From Rhodocyclales bacterium (GTDB lineage: Bacteria; Pseudomonadota; Gammaproteobacteria; Burkholderiales; Rhodocyclaceae): a stretch of 55,918 bases of DNA. A program made the translations under genes and the position numbers. Numbering within the stretch: the first letter of the stretch is position 1; the number at the start of each line of letters is the position of its first letter. Location: positions 1 to 55,918 of the forward strand of contig JACRLX010000018.1 in NCBI GenBank assembly GCA_016235165.1. The letters run 5' to 3'. Of the stretch, positions 33,257-45,015 are shown piece after piece. Under the pieces are notes generated by a model. The model was not told the DNA's origin, ran no database searches, and saw only the letters and a program-made list of their open reading frames with translations.

Positions 33257-34665
33257 TTCCCGGCGTACACCCAGTCCAGCAGCGCATCCTGCGCCGGCTG
33301 CGCGGCGGCGGCATTGGCGTGGTTGACGAAAAACACCACGATCCAGCGCCGGCCGTTCCTGTCCAGCACCCAGCCGGCGATGCTGCGCACGCCTTCCAGC
33401 GAGCCGGTCTTGATATGGGCCTGGCCGGCGATGCCGTTCTGCTTCAGGCGGCGCTTCATGGTGCCGTCGGTGGCGGTCACCGGCAGCGAAGCCATCAGCT
33501 CGGGCATCACTGGGCTCTTCCACGCCGCCTGCAACAGGCGGCCCAGGCCTTCGGCAGAGATGCGTTCGCGGCGCGACAGGCCGGAGCCGTTTTCCAGCAC
33601 CAGTTCAGGCAGCGCGATGCCGCGCGCATCGAGCCAGGCGCGGATCGCGGCGTCGGCATCCTCGGGGGTCGCCGGCCGCTTGCCGGCTTCCATGCCCAAC
33701 GTCAGGAACAGCTGGCGTGCCATGACGTTGTTGGAAAACTTGTTGATGTCGCGCACCACTTCGGCAAGAGTCGGCGCTGGCAACACGGCGATCTGGCGCG
33801 CCGCGGCCGGCACCGGGCCGTCGCGCACGCCACCAGCCAGCGCGCCGCCGAGTTCGGCCCAGAGTTGCTGGAACACGCCGAGCACGAACTGGGGATGATC
33901 CTGTACCGCGATGTTCCAGCGCTGCTCCGGGCAGGCTCCGGGAAAAACCCCGGTCAGCACCAGGCGCGTGGTGGGGCCGTGGGCGAACACGTCGGCGCGC
34001 AAACCTTCCTTCCAGTCGCCGCAGGCATTGCCGTTGCCCAGCGCGATCTTGTTGCTGATGTCGAGGTTGCCCGGCGCCGGCTCGGAAAACACGGTCAGCA
34101 ACTTCGCCTGCGGATCGGGAATCAGGTGCAGCGTCACGGCCTTGAAATTCACCAGCAGCGCGTCCGGCGCCACGTTGTAGGGCCGCGTCGGCTGGGCATC
34201 GAAGCGCCCGGGGTCGGCGCCGTTGACGGCGAAGGCGGCGCGGTCGAGCACCAGGTCGCCGCGAATCTCGCGGATGCCACGCGCCCGTACCATGCGCAAG
34301 AGCCGGCCGAACTGGTCATAGGTCAGCCTGGGATCGCCGCCACCGCGGATATGGAGGTCGCCGGCCAGCACGCCGTCGATCAAGGTGCCATTGGCATGGA
34401 CCTCGGTCTTCCACACATAGGCGGGGCCGAGCAGGTCGAGCGCGGCGTAGGTAGTGAGCAGCTTCATGGTCGAGGCCGGGTTCAGTGCGACGCGCGCATT
34501 GACGGCCAGACGCGGCGTCGCAGCATCGACTTCGCGCACCCAGGCGGCGGTTGCCGAAAGAGGAATGCCGGCGGCCTTCAAGGCCTGCGTGACGGAGGCC
34601 GGAAGTTCGTCGGCCCGCAACCACGGGGCAGTCAGGGCAAGCAGCAGGAAAAGCAGGATTCGCAT
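33253..34665 (-). CDS. dacB: D-alanyl-D-alanine carboxypeptidase/endopeptidase PBP4 (DacB)
   Basis: The exported 470-residue enzyme has a signal peptide ([17 protein letters not shown]), SxxK at 65-68 (STMK), SxN (SNN in [11 protein letters not shown]) and KTG (IKTGSLEGV). Between SxxK and SxN is the large insert typical of PBP4. It cleaves peptidoglycan cross-links and terminal D-Ala in the periplasm. It is divergent from aacS. Confidence 0.93.
   Translation of the reverse strand: MRILLFLLLALTAPWLRADELPASVTQALKAAGIPLSATAAWVREVDAATPRLAVNARVALNPASTMKLLTTYAALDLLGPAYVWKTEVHANGTLIDGVLAGDLHIRGGGDPRLTYDQFGRLLRMVRARGIREIRGDLVLDRAAFAVNGADPGRFDAQPTRPYNVAPDALLVNFKAVTLHLIPDPQAKLLTVFSEPAPGNLDISNKIALGNGNACGDWKEGLRADVFAHGPTTRLVLTGVFPGACPEQRWNIAVQDHPQFVLGVFQQLWAELGGALAGGVRDGPVPAAARQIAVLPAPTLAEVVRDINKFSNNVMARQLFLTLGMEAGKRPATPEDADAAIRAWLDARGIALPELVLENGSGLSRRERISAEGLGRLLQAAWKSPVMPELMASLPVTATDGTMKRRLKQNGIAGQAHIKTGSLEGVRSIAGWVLDRNGRRWIVVFFVNHANAAAAQPAQDALLDWVYAGK
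33767..33781 (+). repeat. 15-base motif, copy 6 (AGAGTCGGCGCTGGC)
   Basis: This copy lies inside dacB on the strand opposite to the gene and has one mismatch to the core. Confidence 0.5.
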
Positions 34666-34742
34666 GCGGCGATCTTATCCCCTGGGCGGCTTCGGCGGTT
34701 TCCCGGCCGACAGCTAGAATCGGGTGAAAACGAGGAGAAAAC

Positions 34743-36719
34743 ATGGATTTCCCCGCCTGGCGCCCAAGCCCCGCCGTCGTCGCCGCAGCCAAGCTGACAG
34801 CTTTCACCGACTGGCTGGCGCGCGAAAAAGGCTTGCGCTTCGCCGATTACGAAGCGCTGTGGCGCTGGTCGGTCGAGGACCTCGAAGGCTTCTGGGGCGC
34901 GGTCTGGGACTACCACGCGATCCCTGCCGCGACGCCGCGCACGGCGGTCCTCGCGGCAGCGGGGATGCCCGGCGCGCGCTGGTTTCCCGGCGTCAGCATG
35001 AACTACGTCGAGCAGGTGTTCCGCCATGCCACGCCGGCGCGCCCGGCCATCGTCAGCCGCAACGAGGCCGGCGAGCAAGGCGAGCTGTCCTGGGCCGAGC
35101 TGCAACGCCAGGTGGGCGCGCTCGCCGCCAGCCTGCGCGCGATGGGGGTGCAGCGTGGCGACCGCGTCGTCGCCTATCTGCCGAACATTCCCGAAACAGC
35201 TGTGGCCTTCCTCGCCGTCGCCAGTCTGGGCGCGATCTGGTCCGCCTGCTCGCCCGACATGGGACGCATCGCCGTGCTCGACCGCTTTCGCCAGATCGCG
35301 CCCAGGGTGCTGATCGCCGTCGATGGCTACCGCTACGGCGGCAAGGCCTACGACCGCCGCGAACTGATCCACGAACTGCTGGCCGAGCTGCCCAGCATCG
35401 CCCACATGGTGCTGCTGCCCGGCCTCGACGCCAATGCCGATGCCGCAGAGTTTGCCAACTGCACGGCCTGGGCTCGGGCCACGGCGGGTGATGTACCGCT
35501 GCGGGTAGAGCATGTGCCCTTCGAACACCCGCTGTGGGTGGTGTATTCCTCGGGCACCACCGGCCTGCCCAAGCCCATCGTGCATTCCCAGGGCGGCATC
35601 GTGGTCGAGCATGTCAAGCTCGGCGCCTTCCACCTCGACCTCGGCCCGGCAGATCGCTTCCACTGGTTTTCCAGCAGCGGCTGGATCATGTGGAATTGCC
35701 AGATGATGGGCCTGCTGCTGGGCAGCACGATCTGCATTTACGACGGCAATCCCGGCTGGCCCGACTGGACCGCCCTGTGGCGCTTCGTCGGCGAAAACCG
35801 GGTCAGTTTCTTCGGCGCCGGCGCGGCGTTTTTCCTTTCCTGCCTCAAGGCCCAGGTCGAACCCAACGAGGTCGCTGACCTCGCCGCATTGCGCGCCGTC
35901 GGTTCGACCGGCTCGCCCCTGCCGCCCGAGGGCTACCGGTGGATCTACGACCACGTGCGGCCGGACATCTGGCTCAACCCGGTGTCCGGCGGCACGGATT
36001 TTGCCGGCTGCTTCGTCGGCGGCGTGCCGACGCTGCCGGTTTATCTGGGCGAAATGCAATGCCGCTGCCTCGGGGCGCGCGTCGAGGCCTTCGACGAGGC
36101 CGGCCGGCCGCTGATCGACGCAGTCGGCGAACTGGTCTGCAGCGCGCCCATGCCTTCGATGCCGCTCATGTTCTGGAACGACCCAGGCGATGCGCGTTAC
36201 CGCGAGAGCTATTTCGACATGTACCCGGGCATCTGGCGCCACGGCGACTGGATCCGCATCACGCCGCGCGGCGGCGCCATCATCTATGGCCGTTCGGACG
36301 CGACCATCAACCGCCATGGCATCCGCATGGGCACCAGCGAGCTGTATCGCGCGGTCGAGGAACTGCCGGAAATCCTCGACAGCCTGGTGGTCGACCTCGA
36401 ATACCTCGGCCGCGAGAGCTACATGCCGCTGTTCGTGGTGATGCGTCACGGCCATGAACTGACTGCGGCGCTGGAATCCACGCTGCGCGAGCGCATCAAG
36501 CAGGCACTGTCGGCGCGCCACGTGCCGAATGAGATCCTCGCCGTGGCGGAGATTCCGCGCACCCTGTCGGGCAAGAAGATGGAGCTGCCGGTGAAGAAGC
36601 TGCTGCTCGGCCAGGCCATCGACAAGGTGGCCAACCCGGACGCCATGGCCAATCCGGACAGCCTGCGCTGGTTCGTCGATTTCGCCGCGCGCCGCGCGGC
36701 ACTGGAGAAGACCGCGTGA
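34743..36719 (+). CDS. aacS: Acetoacetyl-CoA synthetase AacS
   Basis: The 658-residue AMP-forming ligase activates acetoacetate to acetoacetyl-CoA, feeding polyhydroxybutyrate or ketone-body use. Visible motifs are VVYSSGTTGLPKPIVHS (AMP-binding P-loop), NPVSGGTDFAGCFVGG, GDWIRITPRGGAIIYGRSDA and LSGKKMELPVKKLL, whose Lys is the usual acetylation site. The N-terminus (GVSMNYVEQVFRH) matches AacS. GAGGAGAAAAC precedes the ATG. Confidence 0.93.
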   Translation: MDFPAWRPSPAVVAAAKLTAFTDWLAREKGLRFADYEALWRWSVEDLEGFWGAVWDYHAIPAATPRTAVLAAAGMPGARWFPGVSMNYVEQVFRHATPARPAIVSRNEAGEQGELSWAELQRQVGALAASLRAMGVQRGDRVVAYLPNIPETAVAFLAVASLGAIWSACSPDMGRIAVLDRFRQIAPRVLIAVDGYRYGGKAYDRRELIHELLAELPSIAHMVLLPGLDANADAAEFANCTAWARATAGDVPLRVEHVPFEHPLWVVYSSGTTGLPKPIVHSQGGIVVEHVKLGAFHLDLGPADRFHWFSSSGWIMWNCQMMGLLLGSTICIYDGNPGWPDWTALWRFVGENRVSFFGAGAAFFLSCLKAQVEPNEVADLAALRAVGSTGSPLPPEGYRWIYDHVRPDIWLNPVSGGTDFAGCFVGGVPTLPVYLGEMQCRCLGARVEAFDEAGRPLIDAVGELVCSAPMPSMPLMFWNDPGDARYRESYFDMYPGIWRHGDWIRITPRGGAIIYGRSDATINRHGIRMGTSELYRAVEELPEILDSLVVDLEYLGRESYMPLFVVMRHGHELTAALESTLRERIKQALSARHVPNEILAVAEIPRTLSGKKMELPVKKLLLGQAIDKVANPDAMANPDSLRWFVDFAARRAALEKTA

Positions 36720-37273
36720 GCGAGAGAATTGCCGTTCCCCTGTCCAAGTCCTACCTGCTGCTCAACCACGGGCCGACGGTGCTGGTGTCCAGCGCCCACG
36801 GTGAAAAGCGCAACGTCATGGCGGCGGCCTGGAACATGGCACTGGACTTCGATCCGCCCAAGGTCGCCGTGGTCATCGACAAGTCCACGCTGACGCGGGA
36901 ACTGGTCGAGGCCTCGGGCGAATTCGTGCTCAATGTGCCGGCGCGCGAGCAGGCGGCGCTGACACTGGCCGTGGGCAGCGAGTCCGGGCGCGGCATCGAC
37001 AAGATCCTGAAAGTCGGCGCTGCTACCACGGCGGCAAGCCGCGTCGGCGCGCCGCTGATCGACGGCTGCCTGGCCTGGCTGGAATGCCGCGTGATCCCCG
37101 AGCCGCACATCCAGAAAGCCTACGACCTTTTTCTCGGCGAAGTCCTCGCCGCCTGGGCCGATCCCGCGGTGTTCTCGAATGGCCGCTGGCATTTCCCGGA
37201 CGATGCCCGGCGCAGCATCCACTACATCTCGGGGGGCAGCTTCTTTGCCACCGGCGACGAGTTCACCGCTTAA
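36716..37273 (+). CDS. Flavin reductase-like domain protein
   Basis: The 185-residue protein starts at a GTG overlapping the aacS stop. It has the FMN-binding flavin-reductase pattern VLVSSAHGEKRNVMAAAWNM and IDKSTLTRELVEASGEFVLN. It likely uses FMN with NAD(P)H. Pairing with aacS looks translational, but the functional link is unclear. Confidence 0.85.
   Translation: MSERIAVPLSKSYLLLNHGPTVLVSSAHGEKRNVMAAAWNMALDFDPPKVAVVIDKSTLTRELVEASGEFVLNVPAREQAALTLAVGSESGRGIDKILKVGAATTAASRVGAPLIDGCLAWLECRVIPEPHIQKAYDLFLGEVLAAWADPAVFSNGRWHFPDDARRSIHYISGGSFFATGDEFTA
37010..37024 (+). repeat. 15-base motif, copy 7 (AAAGTCGGCGCTGCT)
   Basis: This copy keeps the first 13 bases of the core and lies inside the flavin-reductase gene, encoding KVGAA. 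Confidence 0.4.
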
Positions 37274-37845
37274 AACGGCATCACGCCGATCAGCCAGGCG
37301 TGGCCCCAAAGGGCGAACAGCATCCAGATCAGCAAGCCGACCGAGAGCACCGTCGCATCCCGCGTCCAGCAGCAGACCGGGTAGGTTCTCCCGACGATCC
37401 GGTCACGCCGCCGCGCCGACACGAAGTCGGCGATCGCCCAGGCCAGGAAGGCACCGAACAACACGAGGTCAGCGAGATTGCCGTTGGCCAACAGGTGGGC
37501 CAGGGCCCAGAGCTTGACCCCGGCAACCATGGGATGGCCAATCCTTGCCTTGATGTGGCTCCCGGGCAGGTAGGCCGCCACCAGCAGGATGAAGGCCGGC
37601 ATAGTCAGCAGCGCGGCCGCGTGGCGCGTCCATGTCGGTGACGGCCAGAGTGCGACCGGCGCTCCCCGCGCCTGGCCGTAGCCCCAGATGATCAAGGCCA
37701 GGCCAGCCGCCGAGGCAAGCGAGAACAGGCCCTTCCAGCGCATTTCGCCGATCCGGCTGATCTGCGTGCTGCGCCAGGGGTCGGCGACAATACGCACCGA
37801 ATGTACGCCGAGGAACAGCAACAGGCCAAGGATCAGGGTGATCAT
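37270..37845 (-). CDS. nnrU: NnrU family membrane protein
   Basis: The 191-residue protein has about five hydrophobic helices and the NnrU signatures LGLLLFLGVHSVRIVADPWR and GHPMVAGVKLWALAHLLANG. NnrU proteins accompany nitric-oxide and nitrite reduction, or act as methyltransferase-like membrane enzymes. Here the gene stands alone. It converges with the flavin reductase, overlapping by four bases, and is divergent from pirin. Confidence 0.85.
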   Translation of the reverse strand: MITLILGLLLFLGVHSVRIVADPWRSTQISRIGEMRWKGLFSLASAAGLALIIWGYGQARGAPVALWPSPTWTRHAAALLTMPAFILLVAAYLPGSHIKARIGHPMVAGVKLWALAHLLANGNLADLVLFGAFLAWAIADFVSARRRDRIVGRTYPVCCWTRDATVLSVGLLIWMLFALWGHAWLIGVMPF

Positions 37846-37939
37846 GGAACACTTTCCGCAACAAAGTAGTGCAACCATGATACTTGCGATGTAAAGCACC
37901 CGGGGCCATCTTGCCGGTATCGCCCCCCAGGAGAATTCC

Positions 37940-38797
37940 ATGACCGCCCGCCGCCTGCAGCAGATCATCCCTTCCGTTGCCACCTCGGACGGCGCCGGTG
38001 TCAGCCTGCGCCGCAGCCTCGGCCGGGCGCCGGAGGCACGCGTCGATCCCTTCCTGATGCTCGACGAGTTTTCCTCGGACGACCCGGACGATTACATCGC
38101 GGGCTTTCCGTCCCACCCGCACCGGGGCTTCGAGACCGTGACCTACATGCTCGACGGCCACATGCTGCACGAGGACCACCTCGGCAATCGCGGCGACCTG
38201 CTGCCCGGCGGCGCGCAATGGATGACGGCGGGACGCGGCATCATCCATTCCGAGATGCCGCAACAGGAAAGCGGTCGGATGCGCGGCTTCCAGCTCTGGA
38301 TCAACCTGCCGGCGGCGGAGAAGATGAAGGCGGCCTCGTACTGCGACATTCGCCCCGAGCAGATTCCGACGGCGGCCCTGCCCGGAGGCGGCGAAGCGCG
38401 GGTGATCGCCGGGCGCATCGAGGTCGGCGGCCGGGAGGTCGCCGGCCCGGTGCAGGGCATCACCACGGAACCGCTCTACATGGATGTGCGCCTGCCCGCC
38501 GGCGGCAGTTTCAGCCAGGTCCTGCCGGCGGGCCACAGTGCCTTCGTCTATGCCTACGAAGGCAGCCTTGCCATCGGCCCCGAGGCCGAATCGAGGGCCT
38601 TGCCGCCGCAGGCCGCGGGCGTCCTGGGCGTCGAGGGAGCAGTCACCATCCGTGCGGCGGATGGCCCCGCCCGCTTCCTGTTGCTGGCTGCCCGCCCCTT
38701 GCGCGAACCCGTGGTGCAGTACGGCCCCTTCGTCATGAACAGACGCGAGGAGATCGAACAGGCGCTTGCCGACTATCAAACGGGGCGACTGGTTTGA
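37940..38797 (+). CDS. Pirin family protein
   Basis: This 285-residue bicupin has the iron ligands H59 and H61 in SHPHRGFETV, and H103 and E105 in IIHSEMP. Bacterial pirins can act as quercetinases or as metabolic enzyme partners. The start follows CCAGGAGAATTCC. It is convergent with the unknown gene on the minus strand. Confidence 0.92.
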   Translation: MTARRLQQIIPSVATSDGAGVSLRRSLGRAPEARVDPFLMLDEFSSDDPDDYIAGFPSHPHRGFETVTYMLDGHMLHEDHLGNRGDLLPGGAQWMTAGRGIIHSEMPQQESGRMRGFQLWINLPAAEKMKAASYCDIRPEQIPTAALPGGGEARVIAGRIEVGGREVAGPVQGITTEPLYMDVRLPAGGSFSQVLPAGHSAFVYAYEGSLAIGPEAESRALPPQAAGVLGVEGAVTIRAADGPARFLLLAARPLREPVVQYGPFVMNRREEIEQALADYQTGRLV

Positions 38798-38804
38798 TGC
38801 GGTG

Positions 38805-39854
38805 TCAGTCGCCGTCGATGCTGAGGTAAACCAGCGTCTGGTTCACCAGTTGGTAGGCGATTTCGCCGAAGGTCATGGGGCCTCGCAGGTGGCCCGTTCG
38901 CTTGCCTTCAAGCTCGGAATACAAGTAGTTGAGGATGCAGTTGCAACTGAACGCCAGGGTCCGCTCGGCATTCGGCACTGCGGCCTGGAACGCGGTCACG
39001 TAGTTCGGCACTTCCGCCGCAAGGCGATACTCGATGTCGGGAAACACGGGGGCATAGAATTCGACGCGCCGACGATCCGCATCCACGCCCTTGAAGCTGA
39101 CGTTCACCAGGGCGCCGCAGTAATTTGCCACCAAGGGCAGGCGGGTGTCGATCGTGTGCCCGGTCAGATAGTCGGCCAGGTTTCCCGGCTCGCCGTTGAT
39201 CAGGCACCGGTCGGCGGCAAAGCCTGTCTCTGGAAAAATGATCCTGTCACCATCGCCCTGGCGGAACAGATTGATGATGTCGATCTGTGCGCTCAATTCG
39301 GACGGCAATTCAACATGCATGACTATCGCCCGCTCGCAGTCGATCTCCCCGGTCATTCCGTTCACGACCGCCGGACGCGCCGTGGCAAGATCGTCGAGGT
39401 GGATGCCGGCGATCCATCCGACAAGGGGTTTCAGATACATGTCCGCGTAGGACGGTGCATCGTAGGCAAATCGCGAATGCAAATCCGAGAACGCGGGGAT
39501 GATGACGAGTGAAAAGCCGTTTTCCGGCGCGTCCGCGCATACCTGCGGAAGTTGCGTCGCATCGTAGAAGCGGATCGTCGGCGGCCCGGCGAGCACGGGG
39601 AACGCCGTGACGAACAGCGCATCCTGCGTGCTGGTGCCACCATCCTGCCCCATGAAGTAGGGGATCGTGCCGCCAATCCAGTTTCCCGCGGGGAGGCTGC
39701 GCAGAAGGCGTTCGTCCGCGGCGATGCACAGGAAGCGCCGGCTTTCGACCAGGCGCACCGCGTCATCGAGCGACAGGAGTTGCCCGGAGCCGAAACCCTC
39801 GGCAACGGCGGTGTGCGACGGCAGTCTAATGGCGGCGGAGTTGGGCGAGTTCAT
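38805..39854 (-). CDS. Conserved hypothetical protein, unknown family
   Basis: The 349-residue protein from the ATG at 39854 overlaps the preceding gene by 29 bases. It has no signal peptide. It shows alternating strand-like segments such as GFSLVIIPAFSDLHSRFAYD, and a late Cys pair in LAFSCNCILNYLYSELEGK followed by GPMTFGEIAYQLVNQTLVYL. The CxC region and the length recall FIST-type sensory domains, but the match is weak. The overlap with the ISL3-derived protein suggests a shared function. Confidence 0.75.
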   Translation of the reverse strand: MNSPNSAAIRLPSHTAVAEGFGSGQLLSLDDAVRLVESRRFLCIAADERLLRSLPAGNWIGGTIPYFMGQDGGTSTQDALFVTAFPVLAGPPTIRFYDATQLPQVCADAPENGFSLVIIPAFSDLHSRFAYDAPSYADMYLKPLVGWIAGIHLDDLATARPAVVNGMTGEIDCERAIVMHVELPSELSAQIDIINLFRQGDGDRIIFPETGFAADRCLINGEPGNLADYLTGHTIDTRLPLVANYCGALVNVSFKGVDADRRRVEFYAPVFPDIEYRLAAEVPNYVTAFQAAVPNAERTLAFSCNCILNYLYSELEGKRTGHLRGPMTFGEIAYQLVNQTLVYLSIDGD

Positions 39855-40551
39855 AGTCGAGCACACGTTCGTTGCGGGTCATGTAGCGGTGCAGGTCGCG
39901 CAGCTTGAGCAAGCGGACTTCGCTGTCATCGATGGTCGCGAACTGGGTACGAAGCCGCGCCAGCAGCAACTGCAGGCTGAGGACGCGGATGTCCACCGGG
40001 AGTCGGCCTTCGACCAGCTCCTGCCAGACCGGATCGGTGGCGTCGGGCACCCGCGCGGGGGGGCTGGCGGAGGACGTCGGCGCTGCTTCGCGCACCGAAC
40101 GCGGCGTAGCGTGCGATTTGGCGCCGAGGCGCGATTTGGTACCGCCGTTTTCGAGGGCATACTTGAACTTCCAAAGGTCATTGAAGGGCACGCCGAGCAT
40201 GCCGCAAATGCCTTCGTAGCTCACGCCTTCGTTGAGCAGGGCAAATATCTGCTTGGCCTTGGCGTGGGTGAATCCCAGTTTGTCATCGCCCAGCCAGGGT
40301 TGCTCGGGAATTTCGATGTCGGCCGGCAGCGCGGCGTGGACATAACAGTGGTATCCGCCAAGGTTCACGTGGCGCCATTGACGTTCCTCCAGAGCGGCTG
40401 AGTCCCGGCCGCCCCGGAACCACGAGCGGGCCGCCTTGATGCCGATCCAAATATCAACGCGATTGCGCTGCTCGTCGATCCTTATGTCGTTCACCGTGCA
40501 CGGAAGATCGACTTGCAGCAATTTGTTCAACAGATCCATTTCAATTGCCAT
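39826..40551 (-). CDS. ISL3 transposase-derived HTH-like protein (domesticated?)
   Basis: The 241-residue protein has at about residues 57-76 the sequence ERQWRHVNLGGYHCYVHAAL. It strongly resembles the eRtWRHLdl-x-YkcyLharvP segment of ISL3-family transposases. The flanking zinc-finger cysteines are gone and no DDE catalytic domain follows. Residues 94-131 (GFTHAKAKQIFALLNEGVSY and on) look like a helix-turn-helix. The C-terminal 60 residues are helical (LLARLRTQFATIDDSEVRLL). A GGGAGGG site supports the start. I infer a regulatory or DNA-binding role with the overlapping gene downstream. Confidence 0.7.
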   Translation of the reverse strand: MAIEMDLLNKLLQVDLPCTVNDIRIDEQRNRVDIWIGIKAARSWFRGGRDSAALEERQWRHVNLGGYHCYVHAALPADIEIPEQPWLGDDKLGFTHAKAKQIFALLNEGVSYEGICGMLGVPFNDLWKFKYALENGGTKSRLGAKSHATPRSVREAAPTSSASPPARVPDATDPVWQELVEGRLPVDIRVLSLQLLLARLRTQFATIDDSEVRLLKLRDLHRYMTRNERVLDYELAQLRRH

Positions 40552-40757
40552 TTTCCCTCCCCGGTCGGATCGCGGAGGGCCGACAAGATGCCAGATCCAT
40601 GCCAATCACCCGGCCCCCTGTCGGCACGGAACCGACCGCCCTGTCTGAGCCAAAATGGAACACAGCGTCGCCGCTGTTACAGTATTGAACGACAGCAAAC
40701 CGGGCGCGGGGAGGTCGGCGGCGCAGGCCGCGGCGCCCCCCCGTGCCACGGCAGGAC

Positions 40758-41240
40758 TCATGCCTTTGCCATTTTTCCGCCGATCGACTCGGAGAGCCAG
40801 CCGAAGGCTGCGCCGAGCAGGATCGAGATGATCGTCGGCAGCAGGGCATCGACCGGGCTCAGGCCCTTGAGCAGGATCAGGCCGGCAATCGAGGCAAAGC
40901 CATAGACGCTGGCCGGAATCGTGCCCAGCAGCGGAATATGCGCGGCGAGCACGATGGCGGCGGCGCCGATGCCGACGGCGACCGGCGCCGCGAAGCTGCC
41001 CAGCCCGCCCAGTTGGCCGGCGAGCAGGACCGACAGGGCGCCCACCGTGGCGCCGAAGATCATGCCGACCAGCGTGTTCTTGAACCCGGCCCCTTTGCCA
41101 CCGCAATGGTAGAACGCAGCCCAGGCGATGAATGCCTGCCAGATTTGGACATGAAGCGCAGCCAGCGGGCCGAGCACGACCCAGGTGGCGACCACTGCAA
41201 GGGTACCGATCGAGAGGGCGAGTGCGAAAAGAATGGTCAT
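40758..41240 (-). CDS. DUF1097 family inner-membrane protein
   Basis: The 160-residue protein has about five hydrophobic helices and the DUF1097 pattern FIAWAAFYHCGGKGAGFKNT. It starts behind a CAGGAGA site. Members such as YcdZ are of unknown function. Confidence 0.8.
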   Translation of the reverse strand: MTILFALALSIGTLAVVATWVVLGPLAALHVQIWQAFIAWAAFYHCGGKGAGFKNTLVGMIFGATVGALSVLLAGQLGGLGSFAAPVAVGIGAAAIVLAAHIPLLGTIPASVYGFASIAGLILLKGLSPVDALLPTIISILLGAAFGWLSESIGGKMAKA

Positions 41241-41448
41241 TGTGTGTCTCCTGTGAATTGAATTATTGATGGCGAAGCCTGAATCGACTGCGCACTGCGA
41301 AGGGTGCGCAACAACGGAATAGCTGTGCCTCCCCCATTCCGCATCTGCCCATAGGCAAGAGTTGGGCCACGAAGATGTCAGGGGCCGAGTCTGGCCCTTG
41401 CCTCCCCGTTTGCCTCCCGACAATCTGAGGGGCTTTTTTTGTCACCCA

Positions 41449-41475
41449 CTTGAACATGGCGACATAAGGCCCTAT
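41449..41475 (+). promoter_or_regulatory. Heat-shock-type promoter of groESL
   Basis: CTTGAAC (41449-41455) and CCCTAT (41470-41475), separated by 14 bases, match the sigma-32 (RpoH) consensus of CTTGAAA and CCCCAT. A T-rich hairpin at 41412-41440 lies just upstream and insulates the promoter. Confidence 0.65.
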
Positions 41476-41477
41476 TA

Positions 41478-41504
41478 TTAGCACTCGTTGGCGATGAGTG
41501 CTAA
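41478..41504. promoter_or_regulatory. CIRCE operator (HrcA site)
   Basis: TTAGCACTC, nine bases, GAGTGCTAA is a perfect CIRCE element. HrcA represses groESL from this site. Its position right after the RpoH-like promoter suggests dual control. Confidence 0.95.
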
Positions 41505-41589
41505 TAGCTTCTCGCCCGTAGCTAGCCAGCGGCACTGCCGCGCCGGTTATTTTTTCAGTAACGACCCAGTTGAAGAGGAGAGCAAGTCC

Positions 41590-41880
41590 ATGAAAATCCG
41601 TCCTTTGCATGACCGCGTGATCGTCAAGCGCCTCGAGGAAGAGAAGCGCACTGCGTCCGGTATCGTGATTCCCGACAACGCCGCCGAGAAGCCTGATCAG
41701 GGTGAAGTCAAGGCCGTCGGCAGCGGCAAGATTCAGGACGATGGCAAGGTGCGCCCGATGGCGCTGAAGGTTGGCGATCGCGTGCTGTTCGGCAAGTACT
41801 CCGGCCAGTCCGTCAAGGTCGATGGCGAGGAACTCCTCGTCATGCGTGAAGAAGACATCATGGGCGTGGTTGAGCTCTGA
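41590..41880 (+). CDS. groES: Co-chaperonin GroES
   Basis: The 96-residue protein starts [20 protein letters not shown] and has the GroES mobile loop ([20 protein letters not shown]). It caps GroEL for protein folding. GroEL follows after 30 bases. Confidence 0.98.
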   Translation: MKIRPLHDRVIVKRLEEEKRTASGIVIPDNAAEKPDQGEVKAVGSGKIQDDGKVRPMALKVGDRVLFGKYSGQSVKVDGEELLVMREEDIMGVVEL

Positions 41881-43563
<1,683 letters not shown>

Positions 43564-43640
43564 TGTCCATTCCCAGTTGAAGGAACAGGGGGAACCCAGG
43601 TTCCCCCCGTTACCCCCTTCCTACTGGTGCAGCATCACCA

Positions 43641-43669
43641 AAGCCCGGCGTTCGCGCCGGGCTTTTTTT
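43641..43669 (+). terminator. Terminator of groESL
   Basis: AAGCCCGGCG, loop TTCG, CGCCGGGCTT and a run of T's form a strong terminator. A second GC hairpin (GGGGGAACC, CA, GGTTCCCCC at about 43588-43608) lies before it. Confidence 0.93.
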
Positions 43670-43751
43670 CGTACTTTCGTATAAGTATTTGATATCCACT
43701 CATCAGCCGTGGATTATGATGCGCCGACGCGACGGAGAAATGGAGGGGACC

Positions 43752-44264
43752 ATGTCCGGCGAACATATCTACCGCAAGACCGAGAAAGGCAAGACGGAGA
43801 TCGCCACGCGCGCCAACAGGCTGGGCATGCGCGAGCGCACCATGCTGATCATGGTCGATGACAAGAGCACGCGGCGCGAGCTGCTGACGAAGAACTCGCA
43901 CCCGACCAGCGAGGGCATACTCAATTCCCTGTTGGCTGACGGCTATATCGAGATCGATGCCGGCATCTCGCCGGCGGCAGCGGCGGAAGTCGGTGCCCAG
44001 GCCACGGCGACGGAGACCGCGGCACCCGCCGCGCCGCCGGTCGAAGTATCGATGCCATCCGCGACACGCTTTGCCTGCCGCGCACTGGTGACCTATCTCG
44101 GCCCGTCGGCCGACGATCTTGCCGCGCTGGTGGAAAAAGCCAAATCGCCCGGCGAATTGCGCGGCACGCTCGAAAAATGCCGCGACGTGATCCAGGCCAT
44201 GGCCGGGCGCCGGAAGGCCGAGGAATTCTGGACCGGCGCCACGGCGCGCCTGCCACCGGGCTGA
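43752..44264 (+). CDS. Hypothetical protein with helical domains
   Basis: The 170-residue protein follows a GGAGGGG site. The N-terminal 70 residues look like a small winged or helical domain (KTEIATRANRLGMRERTMLI and LADGYIEIDAG). An Ala/Pro-rich linker (about 88-115) and a C-terminal helical segment (PSADDLAALVEKAKSPGELR) follow. No family recognised. It sits just upstream of the two-component genes and may be functionally linked. Confidence 0.7.
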   Translation: MSGEHIYRKTEKGKTEIATRANRLGMRERTMLIMVDDKSTRRELLTKNSHPTSEGILNSLLADGYIEIDAGISPAAAAEVGAQATATETAAPAAPPVEVSMPSATRFACRALVTYLGPSADDLAALVEKAKSPGELRGTLEKCRDVIQAMAGRRKAEEFWTGATARLPPG

Positions 44265-44328
44265 GTCTCGCACCTTTGCCCCCCCTCCCGGATGGCGGTC
44301 GCCGGCGCCTTGAGGTAGCATCGGGGCC

Positions 44329-45001
<673 letters not shown>

Positions 45002-45015
<14 letters not shown>

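Noticed and set aside
37846..37939. FNR/NnrR-type box between nnrU and pirin
   Set aside because: TTGCGATGTAAA has only one weak half and does not match the TTGAT-N4-ATCAA pattern.
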